Shown here piece by piece: positions 25,802-35,262 of a DNA stretch of 64,000 nucleotides. Position numbers and translations under genes: made by a program. The notes beneath the pieces were generated by a model. The model ran no database searches. It was not told the DNA's origin and worked only from the letters and a program-made list of their open reading frames with translations. The stretch is from MED-G116 sp038107835. GTDB taxonomy: Bacteria; Pseudomonadota; Alphaproteobacteria; Puniceispirillales; Puniceispirillaceae. Location of the stretch: NCBI GenBank assembly GCA_038107835.1, contig JAYNHH010000004.1:43009-107008 (forward strand), written 5' to 3'. Numbering within the stretch: position 1 is the stretch's first letter; every line of letters starts with the position of its first letter.

Positions 25802-26479
25802 ATGGCTGACCATCACACAAAAGGACATCGCCAGCGGATGCGCGAGAGGTTGCTGACCGAGGGCGCCGAAACGCTGACCGAGCTGGAAATTCTGGAAATG
25901 CTGTTGTTCGCCGGACAGCCGCGCGGCGACACGAAGCCGCTTGCCAAGATCCTGATCCGGCAGTTTGGTTCGCTTGCCGCCGTCCTGCGAGCGCCCGTAC
26001 AGCAGCTGTCCGATCAGCGTGGCCTCGGTGATGCGTCAATCAGTGCGCTGAAACTTGTCGAGGCGGCCGGCCTCCATCTGGCCCATTCCAACATTCATAA
26101 TCGCCCTGTTCTGACAAGTTGGGGCGCTGTCAAACATTACTGCATCAACCGGCTTGCGCATGAACCGATCGAATATCTGATCATGCTCTGCCTTGATAAC
26201 CGCAATCGCCTCATTGCCGAGGAAACATTGTCAAAAGGCACTGTTGACCAGACCGCGGTCTATGTACGTGAGGTGATTAATGCAGCGCTGAAACATCATG
26301 CGCAGGCGGTGATTCTTGTCCATAATCACCCAAGTGGTGAGACAACACCATCACCAGCCGACATCAAGATGACTGACGAATTGCAACGCGCCCTCGGATT
26401 GATGACAATTGATCTGCATGACCATCTGATCGTTGCCGGGACGCAATGTATCAGTTTCAAATCACTCGGCCATTTATAG
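25802..26479 (+). CDS. radC: RadC/JAB-domain protein
   Basis: A 225-residue protein with an N-terminal helix-hairpin-helix region (residues ~25-95, GLGDASI) and a C-terminal JAB/MPN metalloprotease-like domain with H174-N-H176-PSG and D187. The family is annotated as DNA-repair related, but its real activity is still unsettled. It is downstream of map and convergent with a small minus-strand gene. Confidence 0.92.
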   Translation: MADHHTKGHRQRMRERLLTEGAETLTELEILEMLLFAGQPRGDTKPLAKILIRQFGSLAAVLRAPVQQLSDQRGLGDASISALKLVEAAGLHLAHSNIHNRPVLTSWGAVKHYCINRLAHEPIEYLIMLCLDNRNRLIAEETLSKGTVDQTAVYVREVINAALKHHAQAVILVHNHPSGETTPSPADIKMTDELQRALGLMTIDLHDHLIVAGTQCISFKSLGHL

Positions 26480-26496
26480 GCCGGAAGCCATCGCTG

Positions 26497-26685
26497 CTAT
26501 TTGTCACTGGACGTGACCTTGTCTTTTGCCTTGCGGGTCAGTTCACCAGCGCGCCGACTCGCCCGCAATAGTCCAGGTTTTGCTGCTTCCAACGCCTTGC
26601 CAGCAGCCTCACCAGCCTTTTTTTGGACGGCGGGGTTCCGCGCCGCATGCATCAAGGCACCAAAAATGATCCGACGTAACAGCAT
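26497..26685 (-). CDS. Small basic hypothetical protein
   Basis: A 62-residue lysine/alanine-rich protein with a short hydrophobic N-terminus (LLRRIIFGALMHAAR) and a helical, charged remainder. GGGGAA precedes the ATG. It fills the interval between radC and purB on the opposite strand. I recognise no family; size, codon use and a good ribosome-binding site suggest it is real, but this is a modest call. Confidence 0.5.
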   Translation of the reverse strand: MLLRRIIFGALMHAARNPAVQKKAGEAAGKALEAAKPGLLRASRRAGELTRKAKDKVTSSDK

Positions 26686-26793
26686 CTTGTGGTTTTCCCC
26701 GCTTTACAGCCACAATTTGTGGGTTCAGCACTGGTTTTTTCCAGCGCCCAATGCTACAACTTGGCCCAATCCAACGCAAAGGAAATTGACCGC

Positions 26794-28110
26794 ATGATCC
26801 CGCGATATTCTCGGCCAGAAATGAGTGCCATCTGGTCGGAGGAAAGTAAGTTTCAAATCTGGTTCGAGATTGAGGCGCATGCCTGTGACGCGCAGGCAGC
26901 GCTTGGCGTGATCCCTGCCGAGGCCGCAAAAACGGTTTGGGAAAAAGGTGCCTTCGACATTGACCGCATCAACGAGATTGAGCGGGAAACGAAACATGAT
27001 GTGATCGCCTTTCTGACCAATCTTGCCGAATATGTCGGCCCTGACGCACGTTTTGTTCACCAGGGGATGACCTCGTCAGACGTTCTTGACACCACCCTTG
27101 CCGTGCAGATGACACGGGCAAGCAATTTGATGCTCGAGGGGATTGAGCGTCTGTTGACCGCGCTGCGCATACGGGCGCATGAATTCAAGCGCACACCAAC
27201 CATCGGCCGCAGTCATGGAATCCACGCCGAACCAACGACCCTCGGCCTGAAGCTCGCCACATTCTATGCCGAGTTCGCCCGCTGTTACCGCCGTCTGCAG
27301 GCAGCGCGTGACGAAATTGCCACCTGCGCCATTTCTGGAGCTGTGGGTACTTTTGCCCATATCGATCCAGCCGTTGAGGCGCATGTCGCCACGAAGATGG
27401 GGCTGACAGTCGAACCTGTCTCAACACAGGTCATTCCCCGTGACCGGCACGCGATGTTCTTTGCCACGCTTGGTGTTATCGCCAGCTCGATCGAGCGTCT
27501 GGCGACCGAAATCCGCCACATGCAACGCACCGAGGTCCGTGAGGCGGAGGAATTTTTTTCCGCGGGGCAGAAAGGCTCGTCGGCAATGCCGCACAAGCGC
27601 AACCCCGTCTTGACCGAAAATCTGACTGGCATTGCGCGGATCGTGCGCGCCGCCGTCACGCCGGCACTGGAAAATGTGGCGCTCTGGCACGAGCGTGACA
27701 TCTCGCACTCCTCCGTTGAGCGAGTGTTTGGCCCTGATGCGACAATTGGCCTTGATTTCGCCCTGCACCGGCTCGCCAGCGTGATGGAAAATCTGCTGGT
27801 CTACCCTGACAGATTGCAGGCCAATCTCGATCAGCTCAGCGGCCTTGTGCATTCGCAACAGGTTCTGCTCGCCCTCACCCAGGCCGGAGTGGGCCGGGAG
27901 GACGCCTATAAATATGTCCAGCGAAATGCGATGCAGGTATGGCAGGATGGTGGCAGCTATCTTGATCTGCTGAAAGCCGATACCGACGTACAGGCGTATC
28001 TCGATGATGCGGCGCTGGAATCCCTGTTTGATCTGGACCAGCATTTCCGCCATGTCGATACAATCTTTGACCGGGTTTTTGCCGATCAACCAGCAACAAA
28101 TGCCGGCTAG
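26794..28110 (+). CDS. purB: Adenylosuccinate lyase
   Basis: A 438-residue fumarase/aspartase-superfamily lyase that acts twice in purine synthesis, on SAICAR and on adenylosuccinate. The signature loop GSSAMPHKRNP is at residue ~265, and the SSDVLDT and GRSHG segments carry active-site residues. I chose ATG 26794 (AAAGGAAA upstream, protein starting MIPRYSR) over an earlier codon in the open frame. It opens the purB-purC-purS-purQ-purL run. Confidence 0.96.
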   Translation: MIPRYSRPEMSAIWSEESKFQIWFEIEAHACDAQAALGVIPAEAAKTVWEKGAFDIDRINEIERETKHDVIAFLTNLAEYVGPDARFVHQGMTSSDVLDTTLAVQMTRASNLMLEGIERLLTALRIRAHEFKRTPTIGRSHGIHAEPTTLGLKLATFYAEFARCYRRLQAARDEIATCAISGAVGTFAHIDPAVEAHVATKMGLTVEPVSTQVIPRDRHAMFFATLGVIASSIERLATEIRHMQRTEVREAEEFFSAGQKGSSAMPHKRNPVLTENLTGIARIVRAAVTPALENVALWHERDISHSSVERVFGPDATIGLDFALHRLASVMENLLVYPDRLQANLDQLSGLVHSQQVLLALTQAGVGREDAYKYVQRNAMQVWQDGGSYLDLLKADTDVQAYLDDAALESLFDLDQHFRHVDTIFDRVFADQPATNAG

Positions 28111-28125
28111 GGGACTGACGCACGC

Positions 28126-28860
28126 ATGACTGACAGACAACAGCTTTATGAAGGCAAGGCCAAGGTCATTTTTGACGGACCAGAAGACGGCACACTCGTT
28201 CAGTATTTCAAGGATGATGCGACCGCTTTCAACGCGCAGAAGAAAGACGTCATCTCGGGCAAGGGCGTGCTGAACAATTATATCAGCGAACACATCATGC
28301 AGGCGGTTGAGCAGATCGGCATTCCGACGCATTTTCTCGAACGGCTGAACGACCGGGAACAGCTGATCCGCAAGCTCGAGATCATTCCGGTTGAAGTTGT
28401 GGTGCGCAATGTCGCTGCCGGTTCCATCTGTCCCCGGCTCGGAATTGAGGAAGGGTCTGCCCTGCCCAACACGCTCGTGGAGTTCTGCCTCAAGGACGAC
28501 ACGTTGGGAGATCCGATCATCGCCGCCGAACATATCATCACATTTGGCTGGGCCAGTGCTGATGAGTTGGATGTCATCTATGAAGACACGCTGCGGATCA
28601 ATGACTTCCTGACAGGGCTGTTTCACGGCATCGGAGTAAGACTGATTGATTTCAAGCTGGAGTTTGGCCGCGCCCAGAGTGACGATGGGGTCGAGGTGCT
28701 GCTGGCTGACGAGATCAGCCCGGATAACTGCCGCCTGTGGGACGCACAATCCAACGAGAAAATGGACAAGGACAGGTTTCGCCGCGATCTTGGTGGCCTG
28801 ATTGACGCCTATCAGGAGATTGCCCGGCGCCTTGGCGTCACGGTGCCTGATCTGACCTAG
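28126..28860 (+). CDS. purC: SAICAR synthetase
   Basis: A 244-residue phosphoribosylaminoimidazole-succinocarboxamide synthase joining CAIR and aspartate with ATP. YEGKAKVIF at residues 7-15 and the VVRNVAAGS segment are characteristic, and DEISPD lies near residue 202. It lies 15 bases after purB. Single-domain length is typical. Confidence 0.96.
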   Translation: MTDRQQLYEGKAKVIFDGPEDGTLVQYFKDDATAFNAQKKDVISGKGVLNNYISEHIMQAVEQIGIPTHFLERLNDREQLIRKLEIIPVEVVVRNVAAGSICPRLGIEEGSALPNTLVEFCLKDDTLGDPIIAAEHIITFGWASADELDVIYEDTLRINDFLTGLFHGIGVRLIDFKLEFGRAQSDDGVEVLLADEISPDNCRLWDAQSNEKMDKDRFRRDLGGLIDAYQEIARRLGVTVPDLT

Positions 28861-28908
28861 CGACAATCACAACAGACAAACTGACAGCAACATACCAAAG
28901 GTAGACAA

Positions 28909-29157
28909 ATGCAAGTCATCGTCAATATTTCACTCAAAGAGGGGGTTCTGGACCCACAGGGTCAGGCCATTGCGCGATCATTGAATGATTTGGGGTTTCA
29001 GGAAGTTGGTGAAATCCGGGTTGGCAAACGAATTGTTCTCGAGGTGGATGAGACTGACGAGGCCCGGCTCCACCAGCGCGTCGCCAAGATGTGTGAGACC
29101 CTGCTGTCAAACACGGTGATTGAAGATTACGACATCGACATCCCAGACGGACAATAG
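28909..29157 (+). CDS. purS: FGAM synthase subunit PurS
   Basis: An 82-residue protein of the PurS family, which bridges PurQ and PurL in the multi-subunit formylglycinamidine ribonucleotide synthase. LKEGVLDPQGQAI and the GKRIVLEV strand identify it. It is followed two bases later by purQ. Its presence tells that this organism uses the split PurS/PurQ/PurL system. Confidence 0.95.
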   Translation: MQVIVNISLKEGVLDPQGQAIARSLNDLGFQEVGEIRVGKRIVLEVDETDEARLHQRVAKMCETLLSNTVIEDYDIDIPDGQ

Positions 29158-29159
29158 TC

Positions 29160-29864
29160 ATGAGTCTCAGTTCAATGCGAATTGCCATTCTCGTCTTTCC
29201 GGGGTCAAACTGCGACCGGGACATGATGGTAGCCATCGAAAAGCTGACAGGGCGACGCCCCTCGCTTGTCTGGCACAAGGAAAGCAGCCTTGACCCAATT
29301 GATCTTGCAATCATTCCAGGCGGTTTCTCATTTGGTGACTATCTACGCTGTGGCGCGCTTGCGGCGCGCTCGCCGGTTATTGATGCGGTGCTGGACCATG
29401 CCGCACGTGGTGGCGCTGTCATGGGCGTGTGCAACGGGTTTCAGGTGCTGCTTGAAACTGGCCTTCTGCCCGGCGTTCTGGTGCAGAATGCGGGGCTGAA
29501 ATATATCTGCCGCAACATCACGATGGATGTGTGCCAGACGGTTGAGTCGCCCTTCACCAGAAATCTTGAGGTCGGAACGCGCCTGACCATGCCGGTCGCG
29601 CATAATGAAGGCAATTATTTCGCCGGAGAGGAAGAACTGGCGCGCTTGAATGACAATGGACAGATTGCCTTTCGCTACGCCGACGGTCCTGCCCACGGAC
29701 CGGCCAACCCGAATGGATCCGCGCTCGATATCGCCGGGATCATCTCAGCCAACGGTCGGGTGATGGGAATGATGCCGCATCCCGAAAGAGCCATTTCGCC
29801 TGAGTTGGGCGGCTCTGACGGTGCCACATTGTTACAGGGATGTCTGGAGGCATTGGCATCATGA
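29160..29864 (+). CDS. purQ: FGAM synthase glutaminase subunit PurQ
   Basis: A 234-residue class I glutamine amidotransferase delivering ammonia to PurL. PGGFSFGDYLR (residue ~60), the nucleophile Cys in GVCNGFQ (~92) and the catalytic His/Glu in MPHPERA (~205) are present. A second in-frame ATG at 29175 (MRIAILVFPG) could be the true start. The stop overlaps the purL ATG (ATGA). Confidence 0.96.
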   Translation: MSLSSMRIAILVFPGSNCDRDMMVAIEKLTGRRPSLVWHKESSLDPIDLAIIPGGFSFGDYLRCGALAARSPVIDAVLDHAARGGAVMGVCNGFQVLLETGLLPGVLVQNAGLKYICRNITMDVCQTVESPFTRNLEVGTRLTMPVAHNEGNYFAGEEELARLNDNGQIAFRYADGPAHGPANPNGSALDIAGIISANGRVMGMMPHPERAISPELGGSDGATLLQGCLEALAS

Positions 29865-32065
29865 ATGAACCGGAAATGACCTTTGAGAATGCAGCGTCAA
29901 TGGGGTTGTCAGAGGACGAATGGAAGCTGATCCTGAAACGCCTCGCACGGACGCCAAACCTGTGTGAACTCGGGATTTTCTCGGCAATGTGGTCAGAACA
30001 TTGCTCGTATAAATCATCGAAAAAATGGCTGAAAACACTTCCCGTTGATGGCCCGCAGGTGATCGAGGGGCCAGGCGAGAATGCCGGCGCTGTTGATATC
30101 GGCGACGGTCTTGCTGCCATCTTCAAGATCGAGAGCCACAATCATCCCTCCTATATTGAACCCTATCAGGGTGCGGCGACCGGTGTTGGCGGGATTCTGC
30201 GTGACGTGTTCACCATGGGCGCACGACCAGTGGCCTTATTGAACGCCCTGCGCTTTGGCGCTGCTGACCACGAGAAAACGCGGCATCTGCTTGGCGGTGT
30301 CGTCTCGGGAATCGGTGGATATGGCAATTGCATCGGCATTCCAACCGTTGGCGGCGAGGTCAATTTCGACGCCTCCTACAATGGCAATATTCTGGTCAAT
30401 GCGATGGCTGTCGGTTTGGCCAACAGCGACCGCATTTTCCGGTCCGCGGCCACCGGCCCGGGAAATCCGGTTATCTATGTTGGGGCGAAGACCGGACGTG
30501 ATGGCATTCATGGCGCAACAATGGCGTCAGCCGAGTTTTCCGATGAGACCGAGTCAAAGCGACCAACCGTACAGGTGGGTGATCCCTTCACTGGCAAATT
30601 GCTTATGGAGGCCTGTCTGGAACTGATGGCATCCGACTCCGTTCTCTCAATTCAGGATATGGGTGCCGCTGGCCTCACCTCGTCATCGGTTGAAATGGCA
30701 TCAAAGGGCGGTTTGGGTATGGAGATCGACCTTGATCTGGTGCCCGCCCGTGAAGAGGGGATGAGTGCGTATGAATTGATGCTCTCGGAAAGCCAGGAGC
30801 GCATGCTCATGGTTCTAAAACCCGACGCCACACAGACAGCCCGTGAAATTTTTGACAAATGGGATCTCGATTTCATGCCAATTGGCCAGGTGACCGAGAC
30901 AGGCAGGCTGGTTCTGCTCAAGGATGGCGGCACAGCCTGCGACATTCCGCTTGATCCGCTGGTTGATGACGCCCCCGAATATGACAGGCCACAGGCTGAG
31001 TTCGTTCCGCATCCCGTTGTCGAGAGCAGCGCAATCACCTCGGATGCGCCAATCAGCAGCGTCCTGCTACAGTTGCTTGAGACCGTTGATCTTGCCAGTC
31101 GCCGCTGGATTTACGAACAATATGACAGTCAGGTCATGGCGGACACGCTGCAGGGGCCGGGCGGCGATGCCGGCCTGATCCGGGTGCATGGCAGCCAGCG
31201 CGGTCTGGCAATGTCGACAGACTGCACACCGCGCTATGTCGAGGCCGACCCACGCAATGGTGGTGCACAGGCGGTAGCCGAGGCCTATCGCAACATCTGC
31301 GCCGTTGGCGCACGCCCGCTGGCGATCACCAACAATCTGAATTTTGGCAACCCAGAGAAGCCGGAAATCATGACGCAGATGGCGCAGTCAGTGGTGGGAA
31401 TGGGTGAGGCAGCGCTGGCGCTCGACACTCCGGTGGTGTCCGGCAATGTGTCGCTCTATAACGAGACCGATGGGCGGGCGATCCGCCCCTGCCCGGTAGT
31501 GGGCATGGTTGGTGTGATTGATGACATTGCAACAGCCGTTGGCATGGCCCCGACCGCATCTGGCCAGACCTTGATGGTCATCGGACAGGACGAGGGCTGC
31601 AATGATGGCTGGCTCGGAGCCTCGCTTTATGCTCGCCATCTGGCGGGAGAGCCGCAGGCTGCTCCACCCCCTGTCACGCTGGAGGCTGAGCGCAAAGCAG
31701 GTGAGTTCCTGCAGTCGCAGATTGGAGCGGGCACCATCATCGCAGCGCATGATGTCAGCGATGGCGGGCTGGCCGTGGCCATTGCCGAAATGTGCATGGC
31801 GGCAGGGCTTGGTGCGACCATCGCATCACCGGACGGTGGCAATGCACATGGATGGGCCTTTGGTGAGGATCAGGGCCGCTATGTGATTGCAACAGATGAT
31901 GCGAGGGCAGTCACCGCCGCCGCCAAAGCCGCCGATGTTGGCATTTGCGTTCTTGGCGTGATCTCGGCCACAGATGAATTGAAATTTGACGATGGTGATG
32001 CCATATCAGTTTTGAAGATGAAAACCTGTGCCGAGGCGACAATCCCGGCATTGATGAATGGCTGA
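29861..32065 (+). CDS. purL: FGAM synthase large subunit PurL
   Basis: A 734-residue ATP-dependent synthetase, the short PurL form that works with PurS and PurQ. GVGGILRDVFTMGARP and the DMGAAGLTSS segment are family hallmarks, and the N- and C-terminal halves are internally homologous AIRS-type domains. I use ATG 29861, which gives a four-base overlap with purQ. BolA follows after 21 bases. Confidence 0.96.
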   Translation: MNEPEMTFENAASMGLSEDEWKLILKRLARTPNLCELGIFSAMWSEHCSYKSSKKWLKTLPVDGPQVIEGPGENAGAVDIGDGLAAIFKIESHNHPSYIEPYQGAATGVGGILRDVFTMGARPVALLNALRFGAADHEKTRHLLGGVVSGIGGYGNCIGIPTVGGEVNFDASYNGNILVNAMAVGLANSDRIFRSAATGPGNPVIYVGAKTGRDGIHGATMASAEFSDETESKRPTVQVGDPFTGKLLMEACLELMASDSVLSIQDMGAAGLTSSSVEMASKGGLGMEIDLDLVPAREEGMSAYELMLSESQERMLMVLKPDATQTAREIFDKWDLDFMPIGQVTETGRLVLLKDGGTACDIPLDPLVDDAPEYDRPQAEFVPHPVVESSAITSDAPISSVLLQLLETVDLASRRWIYEQYDSQVMADTLQGPGGDAGLIRVHGSQRGLAMSTDCTPRYVEADPRNGGAQAVAEAYRNICAVGARPLAITNNLNFGNPEKPEIMTQMAQSVVGMGEAALALDTPVVSGNVSLYNETDGRAIRPCPVVGMVGVIDDIATAVGMAPTASGQTLMVIGQDEGCNDGWLGASLYARHLAGEPQAAPPPVTLEAERKAGEFLQSQIGAGTIIAAHDVSDGGLAVAIAEMCMAAGLGATIASPDGGNAHGWAFGEDQGRYVIATDDARAVTAAAKAADVGICVLGVISATDELKFDDGDAISVLKMKTCAEATIPALMNG

Positions 32066-32086
32066 ACAGATACCGGAGACAGCACA

Positions 32087-32326
32087 ATGGCGATGCAAGC
32101 GTCAGAAATCGAAAGTCTGATCCAGGCGGCTTTTCCCGATGCGGCCATCACGATCGAGGATCTGCGCGGCGATGGCGATCATTATGCCTGCAATGTCGTG
32201 TCCTCGGCCTTTGCCGGCAAAACACGGGTCCAGCAGCACCAGATGGTCTATCAGGCGCTTGGCGGGCGAATGGGTGGGGAGCTGCATGCCCTTGCCCTGC
32301 AAACCTCAACCCCCAAAAGCGAGTGA
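32087..32326 (+). CDS. BolA-family protein
   Basis: A 79-residue BolA/IbaG protein with the DGDHYACNV strand, the helix-turn-helix-like QQHQMVYQALGG and invariant histidines (HALAL at the C-terminus). BolA proteins pair with monothiol glutaredoxins to hold or move [2Fe-2S] clusters; that partner gene is next (32383), on the same strand. The purL-bolA-grxD order is familiar in alphaproteobacteria. Confidence 0.93.
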   Translation: MAMQASEIESLIQAAFPDAAITIEDLRGDGDHYACNVVSSAFAGKTRVQQHQMVYQALGGRMGGELHALALQTSTPKSE

Positions 32327-32382
32327 CTGACCACCAGCCCAGATACCGGCACCACGGCCCAGCCATGAAAAGGAGTTTATAA

Positions 32383-32721
32383 ATGTTGGATGATGCAACG
32401 AAGGAACGGATCGACGCAGATATCGCCAGTGAGGACGTGGTTCTCTACATGAAGGGAACACCCGTGTTTCCACAATGCGGTTTCTCCGCCGCTGTCGTTG
32501 GGGTATTGACCCATCTCGGCGTTCCTTTCCGGGGGATCAATGTGCTTGAAGATGACAGCATTCGCGAGGGCATCAAGGCCTATTCAGACTGGCCAACCAT
32601 CCCGCAGCTCTATGTGAAGCGGGAATTTGTCGGCGGTTGTGACATTATCCGTGAAATGTATGAAACAGGCGAACTGGCCGAAATGTTCCAGACCCACGGG
32701 ATCGACGCAAAGCCGTCCTGA
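32383..32721 (+). CDS. grxD: Monothiol glutaredoxin
   Basis: A 112-residue Grx4-type protein with the active-site CGFS (C32), preceded by MKGTP and followed by WPTIPQLYV and GGCDI glutathione-binding segments. It handles Fe-S cluster transfer together with BolA. AAGGAG is positioned before the ATG. Its stop abuts the stop of the convergent monooxygenase-like gene (TGATCA), with no spacer. Confidence 0.95.
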   Translation: MLDDATKERIDADIASEDVVLYMKGTPVFPQCGFSAAVVGVLTHLGVPFRGINVLEDDSIREGIKAYSDWPTIPQLYVKREFVGGCDIIREMYETGELAEMFQTHGIDAKPS

Positions 32722-33117
32722 TCACTCCTCGGGATCGCGCCCCGCATCCGAGTCGAGGCTGGCATCAAAAGTCCGGTGGCCGACTATTTCAGCGACACGG
32801 ACGTGGTACCAATCATAAAATTCCTTGCGGCCCATTTGCTGGGCTGCAAGATGCTCCACATTGATCCGCCAGTTGCGGATTGCCTCGCGGTCCCGCCAAT
32901 AGGACACCGTGATACCGATACCATCGTCACCGCGCACCGACTCAACCCCGAGAAAGCCGGGTTGCTGCTGCGCCAGCGTGACCATCCTGTCAGCGGTAAT
33001 CTGATACATATTCTCGTCTGACATGGTGCGCTGCGCCGTGAAAATTACCGCAAAATAGGTGTCTGGCCACCCATCCCTCATCGCTACCGGTGCCTGCTGC
33101 ACCTCATCCTCAGCCAT
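32722..33117 (-). CDS. Antibiotic biosynthesis monooxygenase (ABM)-domain protein
   Basis: A 131-residue dimeric alpha-beta barrel protein of the ABM/heme-degrading-like type, resembling a domain seen in many small alphaproteobacterial proteins: QQQPGFLGVESVRG, then ITVSYWRDREAI and the terminal FYDWYHVRVAEI. The real reaction of this subgroup is unknown. I chose ATG 33117 with GGGAG upstream, because the longer frame would overlap the neighbouring GNAT gene. Confidence 0.82.
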   Translation of the reverse strand: MAEDEVQQAPVAMRDGWPDTYFAVIFTAQRTMSDENMYQITADRMVTLAQQQPGFLGVESVRGDDGIGITVSYWRDREAIRNWRINVEHLAAQQMGRKEFYDWYHVRVAEIVGHRTFDASLDSDAGRDPEE

Positions 33118-33130
33118 CGGACACTCCCAT

Positions 33131-33613
33131 TCAGACCAACGCCTTCGAGAAATAGACCCTCGAGAACCCATCTTCAAGACGACGATCTGTTTCAACAAAA
33201 CCAATCGCGGGATACCAGGTCAAATTTTGTTCCATTACCTCATTCGTGTAAAGATGGTAACGCTGAACACCACGATCCCGCAGAAAGGCCTCGCAGGCGG
33301 CGATCAAGGCCGAGCCAACACCCCTGCCCTGCGCCCATGGGCTTACCGCAATATTGTCGAGGAACCACACCTCATCGTTTTGGGGGATAATGGCATAGCC
33401 CAGAACAACTCCCTGACTTTTCTCACTTTGAGCAATAAAAACAGTATCTTCTAAAACATGTTTTGAAAAATTTGCACGCATCGGCGCGGGCGGTCTGCCA
33501 ATCAGTGGCACATAGCGCTCGAAAGACTGACGGGCAATCAGTGTTATTGCCGGCACGTTGGCGATCATCGCCGGGCGGATGGCTGGCAGTTTCATCTCAT
33601 CATCTAACGTCAT
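33131..33613 (-). CDS. GNAT-family N-acetyltransferase
   Basis: A 160-residue acetyl-CoA-dependent acyltransferase. The pyrophosphate-binding loop reads WAQGRGVGSAL at residue ~95, after the core strand WFLDNIAVSP, with YTNEVMEQN in the C-terminal part. The substrate (amine, amino acid or protein) cannot be inferred. It is 13 bases upstream of the ABM gene and likely shares its transcript. Confidence 0.88.
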   Translation of the reverse strand: MTLDDEMKLPAIRPAMIANVPAITLIARQSFERYVPLIGRPPAPMRANFSKHVLEDTVFIAQSEKSQGVVLGYAIIPQNDEVWFLDNIAVSPWAQGRGVGSALIAACEAFLRDRGVQRYHLYTNEVMEQNLTWYPAIGFVETDRRLEDGFSRVYFSKALV

Positions 33614-33633
33614 GATTTGCTCTCGCTGACAGC

Positions 33634-33664
33634 AAAAGGGGCGGCACCAATGGTACCACCCCTT
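33634..33664 (-). terminator. Rho-independent terminator after rpsD
   Basis: Read on the minus strand, AAGGGGTGGTACC, a 3-base loop (ATT) and GGTGCCGCCCCTT form a GC-rich hairpin with two G-U pairs, followed by further T residues. It lies about 50 bases past the rpsD stop and before the GNAT gene, so it separates the two. Confidence 0.7.
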
Positions 33665-33712
33665 AACAAATCAGCGATAGCAACGGCAAAGCGCCGCGTC
33701 TGGCATCCCTAT

Positions 33713-34339
33713 CTAGCGTGAGTAATACTCGACAACCAGATTTGGTTCCATCTGAACCGGATAAGGCACCTCATCAAGCGTCGGGACGCGAACGAAGGTT
33801 GCAGTGAATTTATTGTGATCAGCCTCGACATATTCAGGCACATCCCGCTCAACGGAGGCGATTGCCTCAAGCACAGCTGGGATGTTCTTCGCCTTTTCCT
33901 TGAGGGCAATCTGATCCCCAGGCTTCAGCAGGACCGACCCGATGTTGCAGCGCTTGCCATTCAGCATCACATGCCCGTGGTTGATGATCTGACGGGCGGC
34001 AAAAACAGTTGGCACCATTTTCGCACGATACAGAACGGCATCAAGGCGTGTTTCCAGAATACCGATCAGATTCTGGCCGGTGTCACCCTTGCCAGATGCG
34101 GCCTTGGCGTAATATTTCTTGAACTGCTTCTCGCCAATATTGCCGTAATAGCCTTTCAGCTTCTGCTTGGCCATCAGCTGCACGCCAAAGTCAGTTGGCT
34201 TCTTGCGGCGCTGGCCATGCTGGCCGGGGCCATATTCGCGTGAATTGAGAGGAGATTTTGGACGACCCCAAAGGTTTACACCCAGACGACGGTCGATTTT
34301 ATGCTTGGCGGAATGCCGCTTGTGATCAGACTTTGCCAT
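33713..34339 (-). CDS. rpsD: 30S ribosomal protein S4
   Basis: A 208-residue small-subunit protein: N-terminal helical region with the basic LWGRPKSPLN segment, then the S4 RNA-binding domain (RLDAVLYRAK, INHGHVMLNG). It nucleates 16S rRNA folding. It stands alone rather than in a ribosomal protein operon, as in many alphaproteobacteria, and has its own terminator. Confidence 0.97.
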   Translation of the reverse strand: MAKSDHKRHSAKHKIDRRLGVNLWGRPKSPLNSREYGPGQHGQRRKKPTDFGVQLMAKQKLKGYYGNIGEKQFKKYYAKAASGKGDTGQNLIGILETRLDAVLYRAKMVPTVFAARQIINHGHVMLNGKRCNIGSVLLKPGDQIALKEKAKNIPAVLEAIASVERDVPEYVEADHNKFTATFVRVPTLDEVPYPVQMEPNLVVEYYSR

Positions 34340-34461
34340 AGTTGGCTCCTTTTATGTTGCCCCGGTAGGGTTTTGGCTTTCGCCGCAACCGGCATCGCAC
34401 CCCGCTGGTGCAATCCACGTTCCCGAGAATGGCGGGAAACTACGCACCCCACCGTTTATTG

Positions 34462-35262
34462 TCAACCCGCTTTATCCCCGCCATCACGGCGTCTTGTCAG
34501 CGCCTGGATGACCCCATGCAGGGTGCTGATCTCCTGGCTTGATGGTGCAGCGCGATTGAACATCGTGCGAATATTCCTTTTGACAACCGGGGCCATTTCC
34601 GCGGATAGGAAAAAGCCGCCAGCATCCAGCTCATCTTCCAGCCGCTGATAGAGGAAATCACGTTCTGCAATTGGCGCCGGCACTGTGGTTGATGGCGGAG
34701 TGGTGGCTGATATGGTATCAGCTGACGCCTCAAGCATCGCTGCGCGCCATTCCCACGCCAGCAGCAAAGCAGCCTGCGCCAGATTGAGTGAGGGATAGTC
34801 AGGATTGAGAGAGGCGGTAACAAGCACATCCGCCTGCACGACCTCATCATTGTCGAGGCCCGATGCCTCTGGGCCGAACAGCAGCGCCGCTTTGCCCTGA
34901 TGCGCCAGAATCTCGCCAGCCGCAGCCCGTGGATCGATCTCACGCATCGGCATATCGCGGCGACGGGCCGACGCTGCGGCGATGAAGCTCACATCATGGG
35001 CAGCAGCCGCAATATCATCATATAGCGTTGCATTTTCGATGATCTGTGCACCACCAGCGGCCATCGGAACTGCGGCGGGATTCGGCCAGCCGTCGCGTGG
35101 GGCAACAAGCCGTAGATCACTCAGACCACAATTCATCATGGCGCGTGCCGTCGCACCGATATTTTCAGCCATTTGTGGGCGCGCCAGAATGACAATGGGA
35201 GGCAGATAACCTGACAGCGCGCTCACTTTATCCCGCCGTTCCTGGTCCGGGGACACCATCAT
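34462..35262 (-). CDS. TrmJ-like tRNA/rRNA 2'-O-methyltransferase (SPOUT)
   Basis: A 266-residue SPOUT-class methyltransferase. NIGATARAMMNCGL (residue ~33), LFGPEASGLDNDE (~130) and the knot segment PSLNLAQAALLL (~155) are diagnostic of the TrmJ group, which methylates position 32 of certain tRNAs. Its 5' end overlaps the cimA 3' end by 35 bases, so expression is likely coupled. Either of two consecutive ATGs may be used. Confidence 0.9.
   Translation of the reverse strand: MMVSPDQERRDKVSALSGYLPPIVILARPQMAENIGATARAMMNCGLSDLRLVAPRDGWPNPAAVPMAAGGAQIIENATLYDDIAAAAHDVSFIAAASARRRDMPMREIDPRAAAGEILAHQGKAALLFGPEASGLDNDEVVQADVLVTASLNPDYPSLNLAQAALLLAWEWRAAMLEASADTISATTPPSTTVPAPIAERDFLYQRLEDELDAGGFFLSAEMAPVVKRNIRTMFNRAAPSSQEISTLHGVIQALTRRRDGGDKAG

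Noticed and set aside
27421..28866. A 481-codon open frame on the minus strand across purB and purC
   Set aside because: It is antisense to two certain genes, has no recognisable motif, and reflects codon bias of the real frame.
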